Origin: Ruminococcus sp.
Lineage (GTDB): Bacteria > Bacillota > Clostridia > Oscillospirales > Ruminococcaceae
Direction: 5' to 3'
DNA length: 33,257 nucleotides
Assembly (NCBI GenBank): GCA_017463375.1
Contig: JAFTPG010000014.1
Location: 1-33,257 of the forward strand
The notes under the pieces are model-generated. The model searched no databases. It saw only the letters and a program-made list of their open reading frames with translations, and had not been told where the DNA came from. Every line of letters starts with the position of its first letter. The stretch's first letter is position 1. The translations under genes were made by a program, and so were the position numbers. Shown piece after piece: positions 24,041 to 32,422 of this stretch.

Positions 24041-24129
24041 GGCTGCGCCGAAAATACAAAATCGTTCAACAGCACAGGTGTAAAAAATAATTGCAAAAGC
24101 GTGAACGAACAAAACTGAAAGGAGCGTAT

Positions 24130-24474
24130 ATGGAGACAGAACAGAAACGAGAACGCATCATTCGCTTTCGGGTGAACGATGACGAATATAACGCCATTGC
24201 AGAAGCTTATGAAGAATCAGGCTTGGATTCCATGAGTGATTATATCCGTACAATTGCAATTGATCGCTGCATCTTCTCAATTGACAAAGACGAGCTTGCA
24301 AAGCTGCGCAGAGCAATTTCTGCAATCTCTAGTAATATCAACCAGATTGCAATTCGTGTGAATTCAACCGGAAAGATTTATGCAGAGGATCTTGCAGAAA
24401 TTAAAAAAGGAGTTGAGAAAGCATGGCAACAACAAGCCTGCATTCTGTTATTGCTACACAGGCAAGAGCGATAG
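24130..24474 (+). CDS. mobC: MobC-type relaxosome accessory protein
   Basis: The 114 aa protein has a ribbon-helix-helix N-terminus (RIIRFRVNDDEYNAIAEAYE, residues 8-30) and the MobC core, LRRAISAISSNINQIAIRVN (about 55-80). MobC binds oriT and helps the relaxase nick it. ATG 24130 has an AAGGAG site. The last 52 bases overlap the relaxase start, typical of this gene pair. Confidence 0.88.
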   Translation: METEQKRERIIRFRVNDDEYNAIAEAYEESGLDSMSDYIRTIAIDRCIFSIDKDELAKLRRAISAISSNINQIAIRVNSTGKIYAEDLAEIKKGVEKAWQQQACILLLLHRQER

Positions 24475-25376
24475 CCTACATAATCAATCCGGACAAAACG
24501 GAACAGGGTGCGCTGGTTCAAAGCTATATGTGTTCCGAAGATCCGGATGAAGCAGAAAAGGATTTTCTGAGAGTTCAGCAGAATCTTGGAACAGGCAGAA
24601 GTAAGATTCTGGCACAGCACCTTTATCAGAGTTTTCCTCATGGTGAAGTTACACTGGAACAAGCATTTGAACTTGGAAAACAGCTTGCCGACAGATTGCT
24701 GAAAGGACAGTATCAGTATGTTCTCGCCGTTCACACAGACAAGGAACATCTGCATTGTCACATCGTTTTCAATAACACGAATCTTGAAAATGGCAAGACC
24801 TTTGAAACGCTTGAAAATCAGAAAAGCATTGATTCGTATTCATGGGAAAAGCTCCGAAAACTGAGTGATGAAATATGCCGTGAAAATGGTCTATCAGTTA
24901 TTGAAAATCCGGAACAAGGTAAGGGTAAATCATGGTATGAATGGCAGCAGGACAGAGCCGGACTTTCATGGAAAACAAAGCTGAAATTTGAGCTTGATAA
25001 CTGCATTATGGCAAGCTCGGATTTTGAGGATTTCCTCAGACAGTGTGCTGAGAGAAATATTGAAGCCGTGTACAATCCGGATAATAAGATCAATCTCAAA
25101 TTCCGGATGCAGGGACAGGAGAAATTCACACGAGCCAGAACGCTTGGCTGGTACTATGAAGTTCCACAGATCAAGCGCAGAATTCAGAACTTCCAACTGC
25201 TGAAAACCGGACAGCTTGCGAAGCAGCCGAGAACGAAAATTATTGATACCTCTCAGGATAAGTTTCAGAATGCTAAAGGTCTGGAACGCTGGGCAGACAT
25301 TCAGAACATGAAAGAAGCTTCCAGAGTTCTGAATATACTTGCAGCGCATGCACACATGGGAGTACTACTACGATAA
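24423..25376 (+). pseudogene. MobP-type relaxase, C-terminally truncated
   Basis: The 317 aa frame carries the relaxase domain: a candidate catalytic Tyr19 (AIAYIINP) and the metal-binding HLHCH (His109, 111 and 113). The nicking domain looks whole. The family-like sequence continues to about residue 308 (ASRVLNILAAH) and then runs out of frame into the body of the next gene. The region beyond, expected to be about 100-200 residues longer, is missing. The join carries GCATGC at 25346-25351. The nicking domain could still work, but transfer would need other partners. Confidence 0.75.
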
Positions 25377-26031
25377 CTACTATGATTACCTTACGGAGCA
25401 TCTGGAATTCAATGACGATGACAACGGCAACTGGACGATAACCACTGATACTGGTGAATTCTACTACTTTGAATTTATTCAGGGACAGTGGAATCAGTTT
25501 GACGGAAACGGTAATGTAGTTGATATGTTCCCGCCGATCAGCACGCTGCTTGAAGGCGAAACCATGGAAGATGTGGATTTTAACTACGAGGACGATTATG
25601 AAGATGAGGAGTTTTACTACGAGGATGACGATTCAGCGTACATAGATAACTCCGATTCTTCCGCAGACAGCGATGATGCTGCTTCGTCAGACAGAGCTGC
25701 CGGATTCGAAGATGATGGTACTGTAGGAACTCAGGCAATCGAGGACGATGGAACAGTCAGCACTAAACCAGCTGGTTATGATGCATCAGCTGACAGAACT
25801 GCCGGAACACAAAATCCAAACAACAGCAGCAATAACTCACCAGCAGTTGTCAGCGGTACGATAAACCCGAACAATAATGCTGTTGCTGAAACAAGAGTAT
25901 CTTCCACAGCAAAATCTGAGGAGACAGACGATGAAAGCGATAATACTACGCTGCTTATCGTTTTTGGCTCACTTGTTGTGGTTGCCGGAGGACTGGGAAC
26001 TGCATATGTAATCAAAACAAAAAAGAAGTAA
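25348..26031 (+). pseudogene. C-terminal part of a membrane-anchored acidic surface protein
   Basis: The frame from about 25348 has no signal peptide. It starts in the middle of a Tyr/Asp-rich region (WEYYYDNYYDYLTEHLEF). A very acidic stretch (residues about 75-110), a Ser/Asn-rich linker and a C-terminal membrane helix with a KTKKK tail follow. Such an end fits element surface proteins of the CD1107/DUF4366 kind, but I do not recognise the N-terminal part with certainty. The 5' end was lost at the relaxase join; translation could at most begin at the fortuitous ATG in GCATGC. Confidence 0.55.
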
Positions 26032-26043
26032 GGAGAATGGATT

Positions 26044-26463
26044 ATGATTTTCAAGAGCGATAAGATGGCGTATGACAATACTGCAATGAAGTACGTTGCT
26101 CCGGTATGGGAGCTTGATACGGAGAAGCAGATAGTTAAGCACACGGATGAAACTACACTTGAAGTTTCCGAAGAATACTTCCATCAATTATTTGTAGGGT
26201 ATCATCTGAAATATGTTGCAGAGCATTGCCCGGAGAAGCTCCAGCAGCTTGTAAACTCCGGCGAGATCATCGACTATCTGGAGAAACTTATTGATGATGT
26301 CTACGACGCAGAAGAAGGACTGGTAGAAAAGTGGAAGGCAGCGGATAAGGACTATCAGGCAGCAGCTCTCAGCGGAGATATCCGTGAACAGGCAGCCATC
26401 CTGAACCGGATGGATATGCAGGCTCATGAAATCGTTTATCCGGAACTCGTCTACACCATTTAA
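26044..26463 (+). CDS. TnpV-like transposon-encoded protein
   Basis: The 139 aa protein resembles the TnpV family found in conjugative and mobilisable elements. It has a central YHLKYVAEHCPEKLQQLVNS helix and a C-terminal ILNRMDMQAHEIVYPELVYT, like the family's RMNxIRxxAxEIVxxELIY ending. The function of TnpV is unknown. The ribosome-binding site is AAGGAG. It lies 12 bases after the anchored protein fragment, with a terminator right after. Confidence 0.55.
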   Translation: MIFKSDKMAYDNTAMKYVAPVWELDTEKQIVKHTDETTLEVSEEYFHQLFVGYHLKYVAEHCPEKLQQLVNSGEIIDYLEKLIDDVYDAEEGLVEKWKAADKDYQAAALSGDIREQAAILNRMDMQAHEIVYPELVYTI

Positions 26464-26474
26464 GCAAAAAAAGA

Positions 26475-26520
26475 AAAGGCAGACAAGCCTACCGTGAAAA
26501 AGTAACCTGTCTGCCTTTAC
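26475..26520 (+). terminator. Probable intrinsic terminator
   Basis: AAAGGCAGACA (26475-26485) pairs with TGTCTGCCTTT (26508-26518). The T-run is short. Confidence 0.6.
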
Positions 26521-26598
26521 GCACCACTACCAAAATAAGCAAGGAGTGTGCTGTTTCATTATATCACACTCTTTGCAATAATGCAAGGAGAAATTTTT

Positions 26599-27078
26599 AT
26601 GAACGTTAAAGAAGCCTTTATTATACTTGTGATGGGATTTACAATGGGATGTTATATCATGTATAAACTTAAGCCATCACCGCCTGAGCCACAGCCCAAG
26701 CCAATGGACTTTGTACAGCTGCTGGAGATGATCGAACGCATGAACGCCAGCAAGAACCGATTATTTGATATTGAAGAAATGCTGACCAGCGTACAGTTAT
26801 GTGATGATGAGCATCCCCAGCACGTCCGCTGTTCATGGAATAACGCAGGAACAGAGTCGGACTGCGGATACACCTTCAATGTCAATAACAGCTCGAATCG
26901 GTTCGTGGAACTCGCAGAAGAAGAACGTATAGAACTGCGTAATTCTCTGCTGAATGATGTCGATGAGCTTGTTGCGCTGCGCCGTTACGGCGTAACGCAA
27001 TCAGTAACGCAAAGGGAAGCGAAAACGAAAAAAACAGCAGCAGGGGAGGGGTATGATGTACAAGCCAGAACAGTATGA
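26599..27078 (+). CDS. Small element-encoded membrane protein
   Basis: The 159 aa protein has one N-terminal membrane helix (about 5-23, AFIILVMGFTMGCYIMYKL), a Pro-rich joint and a soluble domain of no recognised family. Proteins like this are common in Firmicutes conjugative elements. ATG 26599 follows AAGGAG. It overlaps the next gene by 26 bases. Confidence 0.6.
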   Translation: MNVKEAFIILVMGFTMGCYIMYKLKPSPPEPQPKPMDFVQLLEMIERMNASKNRLFDIEEMLTSVQLCDDEHPQHVRCSWNNAGTESDCGYTFNVNNSSNRFVELAEEERIELRNSLLNDVDELVALRRYGVTQSVTQREAKTKKTAAGEGYDVQARTV

Positions 27079-27421
27079 CCCTTCGGTTGTAAAGATTAAT
27101 TATGAGTACAATAATCCTGCTTTGTGTAAGATAAACGGAGTCTTAACAGGTTACTGTGTTTTATGCGGTCAATATCTGGGAAATGAACATGATACCAATT
27201 GGTTTAGTTTGATTAAAAGGGAATATTGTCCGACTTGCAGAGTCAAAGTACGGACAGAGCAAAATACTCTTCGTCAGAAAAAGCACCGCCGAAGTAAAAA
27301 ACAGCTGAAAAAGGACTACGAGCAGCAGACAAATCTGCTGAAGCAGGAGAACAGCCTTCTGCGTGAAGCTGTCATGGCTCTCCGTGATGATGTGGAGCAG
27401 CTCAAGGCAGGAGTGCAGTAA
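27053..27421 (+). CDS. Small zinc-ribbon and coiled-coil protein
   Basis: The 122 aa protein carries two CxxC pairs (YCVLCGQ near residue 35 and YCPTCRV near 60), forming a zinc ribbon. A basic coiled coil follows (about 72-118). It could bind nucleic acid; no family is recognised. An AGGGGAGGGG site precedes two adjacent ATG codons (27053 and 27056). It is transcribed with the preceding gene. Confidence 0.6.
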   Translation: MMYKPEQYDPSVVKINYEYNNPALCKINGVLTGYCVLCGQYLGNEHDTNWFSLIKREYCPTCRVKVRTEQNTLRQKKHRRSKKQLKKDYEQQTNLLKQENSLLREAVMALRDDVEQLKAGVQ

Positions 27422-27426
27422 ACACG

Positions 27427-27471
27427 ATACCGCCTAACTTCTTCCCCAGTGGGGAGGAGGTCAGGCGGTAT
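27427..27471. terminator. Long near-perfect hairpin terminator
   Basis: A 21-base near-perfect stem with an AGT loop (27427-27447 with 27451-27471) stands between convergent genes and is followed by TTATTATT on the plus strand. Its core CTTCTTCCCC-AGT-GGGGAGGAGG is related to the hairpin at 32649-32673. Confidence 0.8.
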
Positions 27472-27474
27472 TTA

Positions 27475-28278
27475 TTATTCTAAGGATGTGTCACGTTTCT
27501 TCTTGGGTGCAGAATGTTCAGGAGATTTGCTGCGTTTCTCAGCCAGTTCCTTTGAAGATTTTTTTAGAGTTTCTCTGGATATGTAGCCAGTCATTCTTTT
27601 GACTGTTGATTGTTGAGATTGGTTTGGCACCGCTGCACATTGACGCAATACACCTAAGATATCAGCGGATAACATTGATTTGATTTCAGGAGACAATTCA
27701 GTTATAGTGTATCCCTTTTCACAATAAACCTCTTGATTATATTTTTTCTCATCGTTCTTCTTGGAAAAAATATGTGTTATTGTAAACGCATCACTGCTTT
27801 TAGAAAAACAGTCCTCATCACGTAAGGATTTTGCGATGAAACAAGTACCCTGTTCTGTTCCATTGTTATCATATTCTTTATTAAAACAAAGTGAGAATTT
27901 TAAATCGGTAGTGCCGAATTTATACGTTTCTGTTTGTGTTTTTATGTCCTTCAACATAAAACTTTCTCCCATCACGAGGGAAGAGATGGCGTGTAAATGC
28001 TTGAGCTTTTTCTGTGCAAGTTTATATGGATGTCGTGCTGAAAAGAATACCTGTGAAGATTGTAATTCTTTTTTTACTGCTTTCTTATAAAACTCTTGTG
28101 CTGATAATTTAGAATCAACTCCTGTCAGGTGCTTGAAATCTTTTGTTTTAAACATAACTTCTATATATTGCCCTTCAAAAACATATAGGAATGTTTTGCC
28201 GACAAGATTCTTTTTATATGCGTCTGCTGCTTTTTTTATCTCAGATACGATTTTTTGCTTATCAATTTGTGTATTCAT
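27475..28278 (-). CDS. PBECR4-like protein (predicted barnase/EndoU/colicin/RelE-type nuclease fold)
   Basis: The 267 aa protein shows the PBECR4 pattern. GKTFLYVFEGQYIEVMF and FKHLTGVDSKLSAQEFYKKA (about residues 30-70) are followed by the HPYKLAQKKLKHL helix, a long beta-rich middle and a Lys-rich tail. The family is predicted to be RNase-like but its activity is not established. ATG 28278 (GGAAG site) is preferred over an in-frame start at 28332, which lies before the terminator stem. The gene has its own promoter (28543-28571), and a structured leader of about 250 bases with a terminator separates the two. A toxin paired with an RNA antitoxin is one reading; see findings. Confidence 0.65.
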   Translation of the reverse strand: MNTQIDKQKIVSEIKKAADAYKKNLVGKTFLYVFEGQYIEVMFKTKDFKHLTGVDSKLSAQEFYKKAVKKELQSSQVFFSARHPYKLAQKKLKHLHAISSLVMGESFMLKDIKTQTETYKFGTTDLKFSLCFNKEYDNNGTEQGTCFIAKSLRDEDCFSKSSDAFTITHIFSKKNDEKKYNQEVYCEKGYTITELSPEIKSMLSADILGVLRQCAAVPNQSQQSTVKRMTGYISRETLKKSSKELAEKRSKSPEHSAPKKKRDTSLE

Positions 28279-28290
28279 AAAGTCACTTCC

Positions 28291-28325
28291 CAAGAAAAAG
28301 CGTCGGGTAAAGTTTGCCCGACGCT
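28291..28325 (-). terminator. Intrinsic terminator/attenuator before the PBECR4-like gene
   Basis: On the minus strand AGCGTCGGG (28317-28325) pairs with CCCGACGCT (28299-28307), followed by TTTTTCTT. It ends 13 bases before the start codon, so transcripts must read through it to express the gene. Confidence 0.88.
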
Positions 28326-28335
28326 TCAACATTCA

Positions 28336-28536
28336 ATATAAGCGGTTTTATGCTGGCTGTCAGCCGCAATACCCTTTCGAGTATCTAAAATGTCGCCGAA
28401 AATAAGTCCTCGGCGCAGACTAACCATATCTCCCAGGTCGGGGCACAATGCTCTTTCAAGCATCTAAGGTCTTGGTGTTTTTACCTGCCCAAGTACAGTA
28501 CAGCTTAATGTGCCGCTACACAGAGGATTTTTCCTC
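28336..28536 (-). ncRNA. Tandem structured leader RNA (two related domains)
   Basis: Two domains 79 bases apart share one plan. First comes a hairpin (28471-28493, CTTGG/CCAAG; 28394-28415, CGCCGA/TCGGCG). Then comes TTAGAT joined to a GAAA-capped hairpin (28448-28463, ATGCTTGAAAGAGCAT; 28369-28384, ATACTCGAAAGGGTAT). A small stem follows (CCC/GGG at 28432-28443; GGC/GCC at 28355-28365). The G-C to A-T change in the GAAA hairpin keeps pairing, which points to selection on RNA structure. It does not match a riboswitch class that I recognise. Confidence 0.75.
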
Positions 28537-28542
28537 ATTTAT

Positions 28543-28571
28543 ATTATATCCGATTTCACCTAATTTGTCAA
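28543..28571 (-). promoter_or_regulatory. Consensus promoter of the tandem RNA and PBECR4-like gene
   Basis: On the minus strand TTGACA (28566-28571), a 17-base spacer and TATAAT (28543-28548) form a full consensus. The start of transcription should be near 28536. Confidence 0.92.
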
Positions 28572-28651
28572 TAGTTTTCAAAAAAATTTTTCAATCACAA
28601 CTTTCTCCCCATCGAGGCAGAAATTAAAGATTACACATAGCTTCCTCCGGA

Positions 28652-31600
28652 TTATTCCAATGTCTGTTTCTTTTTCTTTTCTGGCTGTTTCTTTGTAGCA
28701 GCTCGGCTCTTAGCCGCTTCCTTTTTCAGCTTTGCCCTGTCAAAATAACAGGTACGCTGCTGAGGTTTATTTTTCTTAGCTTCGGCAGCTGCTTCGTTCA
28801 GCTCCGTTGTGAGCGTTGCCAGACGTTCCTCCTTTTGTGCAAGCTCTGAATCTCTTGGAAATGTCTGTACAGCAAGCTTTTCCGCTTCTGCATAGTCAAT
28901 ACGCAGCGCACTGAGTTTGCTGTGAGCGTTTCTTACCTTGTCATCAACAGAATACAAGGCACTTTCCAGACGTTTCAGATTATGCGGAAACGAGCCTATC
29001 AGCTCTGCTCTGTGCGTTACACTTCCGCTGAGCGTAGCCGTCACATTCTTGCTGAAGCTGTCCATCTGCACAGAAAGAGGAAATCCTTGAAATTCACCGA
29101 TTTTTACAGGCGTATCCATTACTTTTATCGCATCATAAGTCGCATCCTCAAAAGCCTGTGCAGCTTCTTTTCGGTCTGTGTAAACGGTATCACCAATCGT
29201 GAGCCGGAACTTCGGCTGCATTGTTTCAGGGTCTACAGGCAGCTTGTCTATATGCTTACGGTCTGTTTCCAGTCCATTCAGCAATCCTATGAGACGTTCC
29301 TCATTTGCCGGAAACGCTTTGACTTTATCCTGCATTTCATATACGGTATTTGTATGCTCCGCTTTCATCAGGCGCAGCTCCTTAACCTCATTGTCAAGCT
29401 GCATCTTTTCCTTGATACGCTCATCTCCGGTGCAGAGTGCCTTGATTTCAGAATATGTAAGTGCCTGCTGGTCAACATCCTCACACTTGCGTACAGGCGT
29501 TTTTGATGTCATTATCTGAGAGATAAACTTCTGCTTATTCTCCAAGGTCTGGTAAGAATACGCATCGAATGTTCCCTTTGTAACATAGCGGAAAATATGC
29601 ACGTTCTTATTCTCATTACCTTGTCTGATGATACGTCCGGCTCTCTGTTCAAGGTCAGCTGGTCTCCACGGAATATCAAGGTCATGTACAGCAATCAGAC
29701 GTTTCTGCACATTTGTACCAGTTCCCATTTTGCTTGTCGAGCCGAGCAGCACACGCACTTCGCCGGAGCGAACCTTATCGAATAGCTCAGATTTCTGCTT
29801 CTCAGTTTTTGCATTATGAATATATGCTATTTCATTTTCCGGAACGCCTTTATCCATAAGTTTCTGCTTAATATCATCATATACGCAGAAATCGCATTCT
29901 TCTTCCAGAGAATTTGCTTCCGCAGCGGATACTTCCTCTGCATCAGCACCGTCCTTTGCTGCACTTGCTGTCTTATGAGGTACACCAAGATCACAGAAAA
30001 CTATCTGAGTAAGCTTTTCTTCGGAAGTATGGTTAAACAGATTCTGGGAACCGTTTACATACATTTCAAGGCTGTTAGCTACTCTGAGAGCAATTTCGCC
30101 CTGCTGCATAAGTTCCGCATGAAGGTCAGAGAGTATCGGCATCTTTTCCTTTGATGGATTGTTTTTCAGGAATCTCATATAGATGTTTCTGACGCATTTA
30201 TCAATAATGGAACGTTCTTCGGCTGTCAGACCGTATTTACCGCCTACGATGATTTCGCAGAGGGAAATGATGAAGTCTGATTTCATGGAGACAGGGTTTT
30301 CATCCATATCAGCACCGAAATTGATGTCCATAGGATTGATGTACTGCTCAGAATTTGATGAGATTTTGATAAGCTGTCCGTTAAGTTCCTGTACAAGAGG
30401 GAAATATTCGCCTTCAGGGTCACAGATGATAATATCATCCGTTGTCTTTAAAAAGCTGTCCAGAATCTCACGCTTACCACTGAACGATTTACCAGAACCG
30501 GGAGTTCCCAGAATCAAGCCGTTAGGATTCTTCAGGTTTGAACGGTCAGCCATAATCATATTACCTGAAATCTTATTGACACCGTAATATGTACCATCCG
30601 GCTGAAACAGTTCTCTTGTTGTAAAAGGAACGAAAACAGCAATACCGGATGTATGCATTTCACGGCTGACAGGAATTTCATTAAGACCGAGGGGAAGTGT
30701 GGTAGCAAGAGCCTGTTCCTGAATATATCCGCATTGCATCATCATGCAGTTATTCTTCTGACAGATACGTTTCAGCAAATCAAGCTGTAATTTCAGGTCT
30801 TTCTTCGACTTTGCGTAGTTTCGCAGCGAGAGCGAAATGTGGAAAAGACGTTCATTCTTTGAGTTCAGATCATCCAGCAGCTTCTCAAGATCATCAATAT
30901 ACATCTTGATCGACGGAGGAAGGATATTAGGGTCATATCCGGCTGTAGACGCTTTTTTCTGTTCGTCGATCTTCATTTGCTCTACGTTCGTCAGCTTGCG
31001 CTTAATGAATTTTAAAGCTGCAATCTGATCGAACGGTTCAATGTGCATATTTACACAAAACAGATTCTGCGCCTTCATAAAGTCGGTCAGAACCGTATCC
31101 GGCAGTTCTCCGGCAAGAATATTGATGGTTGAGACTGCGCCGAATGCATCACCAATTTCAAAGTCGGATTTATTGAATTTCAGAGAAGCAGGAGCGATGA
31201 AATCCTTTGTATCCATTCCGGAACGAATCATTTTATTCCAGTCGAAAATAAATGGCGCATTTCTGTACGGATTCAACGAATAGTACAACGTTTCCAGACG
31301 TTCCTTTCCGCTTAGAACCTGAGCTTCAACGCCAATGGCTTTCATCATTTTTACAAGCTCCGTAGACAGTCCTATGAGCTTTGCTCTGGCTGATTTATAT
31401 GAGTCGGCGTCAACCGTAAATGTAAGGAACTTACGACATGATTGTCCATTTGTACCGTTTGTCAGTTTTGAAGTGAGCATTTCTGAATACTCACGTCTGA
31501 TATCATTGAAAGCATCTTCCTGATTCTGAATCTGAATGCTTCTTACGAGTGCTTCCTGACTTCTGTTCTGGTTTTCAAATGTAAGCTGAAATTTTACAGT

Positions 31601-31909
31601 GTTATCGAAGAAATTCAGCATATCGCAGTACTTTGAGAAAATCCTGTTCTGTTCGTCAAAGTCAGCTAGTTCGTAATTTATGTCAAAAAACTGTATTGTT
31701 TTGGAATAGCTGTTTTCAGAAATCTGACAGATACCATCCTTAAACATCTGAATGTACGGAATAGTATTCTGCACGGTTTTCTTATCATTTTTGTATTTCT
31801 TTATTTCACTCATTCTGGAAGCAATAATCTTCTTATCATTTTTTGTGAGCTGCTCAGGCTTCTTTTTCGCAGCAACAGCAGCTTCTGCTTTAAGGTTTTT
31901 CTTAGCCAC
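28652..31909 (-). CDS. Hybrid protein: VirB4 N-terminal part fused to SNF2-type helicase C-terminal part
   Basis: This is one frame of 1085 aa. Residues 1 to about 627 are the conjugative ATPase VirB4 (TraE/CagE type), with Walker A GTPGSGKS at 468-475 and the family stretch EIALRVANSLEMYVNGS. After FNHTS (about 627-630) the sequence switches. The rest is the C-terminal part of the large SNF2-like helicase of such elements: KLTQIVFCDL, VRVLLGSTSKMGTGTNVQ and DIPWRPADLEQRAGRIIRQGN (motifs V and VI). The VirB4 Walker B region and the helicase Walker A region are both absent. A large in-frame deletion is the simplest cause. GTG start with AAGGAGG site; it overlaps PrgI by 8 bases. Unlikely to work as either parent. 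Confidence 0.85.
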   Translation of the reverse strand: MAKKNLKAEAAVAAKKKPEQLTKNDKKIIASRMSEIKKYKNDKKTVQNTIPYIQMFKDGICQISENSYSKTIQFFDINYELADFDEQNRIFSKYCDMLNFFDNTVKFQLTFENQNRSQEALVRSIQIQNQEDAFNDIRREYSEMLTSKLTNGTNGQSCRKFLTFTVDADSYKSARAKLIGLSTELVKMMKAIGVEAQVLSGKERLETLYYSLNPYRNAPFIFDWNKMIRSGMDTKDFIAPASLKFNKSDFEIGDAFGAVSTINILAGELPDTVLTDFMKAQNLFCVNMHIEPFDQIAALKFIKRKLTNVEQMKIDEQKKASTAGYDPNILPPSIKMYIDDLEKLLDDLNSKNERLFHISLSLRNYAKSKKDLKLQLDLLKRICQKNNCMMMQCGYIQEQALATTLPLGLNEIPVSREMHTSGIAVFVPFTTRELFQPDGTYYGVNKISGNMIMADRSNLKNPNGLILGTPGSGKSFSGKREILDSFLKTTDDIIICDPEGEYFPLVQELNGQLIKISSNSEQYINPMDINFGADMDENPVSMKSDFIISLCEIIVGGKYGLTAEERSIIDKCVRNIYMRFLKNNPSKEKMPILSDLHAELMQQGEIALRVANSLEMYVNGSQNLFNHTSEEKLTQIVFCDLGVPHKTASAAKDGADAEEVSAAEANSLEEECDFCVYDDIKQKLMDKGVPENEIAYIHNAKTEKQKSELFDKVRSGEVRVLLGSTSKMGTGTNVQKRLIAVHDLDIPWRPADLEQRAGRIIRQGNENKNVHIFRYVTKGTFDAYSYQTLENKQKFISQIMTSKTPVRKCEDVDQQALTYSEIKALCTGDERIKEKMQLDNEVKELRLMKAEHTNTVYEMQDKVKAFPANEERLIGLLNGLETDRKHIDKLPVDPETMQPKFRLTIGDTVYTDRKEAAQAFEDATYDAIKVMDTPVKIGEFQGFPLSVQMDSFSKNVTATLSGSVTHRAELIGSFPHNLKRLESALYSVDDKVRNAHSKLSALRIDYAEAEKLAVQTFPRDSELAQKEERLATLTTELNEAAAEAKKNKPQQRTCYFDRAKLKKEAAKSRAATKKQPEKKKKQTLE

Positions 31910-32285
31910 GTTTACCTCCTTCTGCCCGATCCAGTGCTTTTTTCAATCTAAGGTATTCTATCTGCCTGTCCATGCACTCGTAAGCGTTTGTGGTGCGGTA
32001 TATTCTTTTCCTTGGTGATTTGAAGTAAGCGATCATCTGCTTAACCACCTGTTCAAAAAACATACCGTTTTTCTTGTAGACGCCGCATATAATAGCCGGA
32101 GCAGCACAGCATCCCATTGCAATAATTGCACCGGAAAGTCCAAGAAATCCTCTTGTCAGGAAAAATACCGGAATTCCGATTACAAAACCTATACCAAAGG
32201 AAATCACCTGACGTTTTGTCAAACCAAACATGAATTTTTCCTTGATATCGTTCAAGTCCTTCGGAATCTGAACGTAATGTGCCAT
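31902..32285 (-). CDS. PrgI family conjugation membrane protein
   Basis: The 127 aa protein has the PrgI pattern: MAHYVQIPKDLNDIKEKF, then two membrane helices (about 28-45 and 52-70), then a cytoplasmic tail with RKRIYRTTN. PrgI proteins belong to the membrane part of Gram-positive type IV secretion machines and lie just before VirB4, as here. ATG with an AAAGGAGG site. Confidence 0.85.
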   Translation of the reverse strand: MAHYVQIPKDLNDIKEKFMFGLTKRQVISFGIGFVIGIPVFFLTRGFLGLSGAIIAMGCCAAPAIICGVYKKNGMFFEQVVKQMIAYFKSPRKRIYRTTNAYECMDRQIEYLRLKKALDRAEGGKRG

Positions 32286-32296
32286 AAAGTCCTCCT

Positions 32297-32422
32297 TTAG
32301 TGTGCATTAAATACGGATTTTGAAATCGCTCCAGTACGCAGCATTGTAAACATCAGTGCTACGGTATAGCCAAGAAGCATTGCCATTTGCATTACAATAT
32401 CTGCACTTCCTGCACCAGCATG
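32297..32422 (-). pseudogene. C-terminal fragment of a TrbL/VirB6-like membrane protein
   Basis: In the frame of the CAT codon inside GCATGC (32418-32423), 41 codons read HAGAGSADIVMQMAMLLG, then a hydrophobic stretch, then FNAH and a stop. The stop is 12 bases before the PrgI start. A polytopic TrbL-like protein normally stands at this place, so this is its remaining end. Family assignment rests on position and hydrophobicity. It overlaps the hybrid ORF in another frame. Confidence 0.55.
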
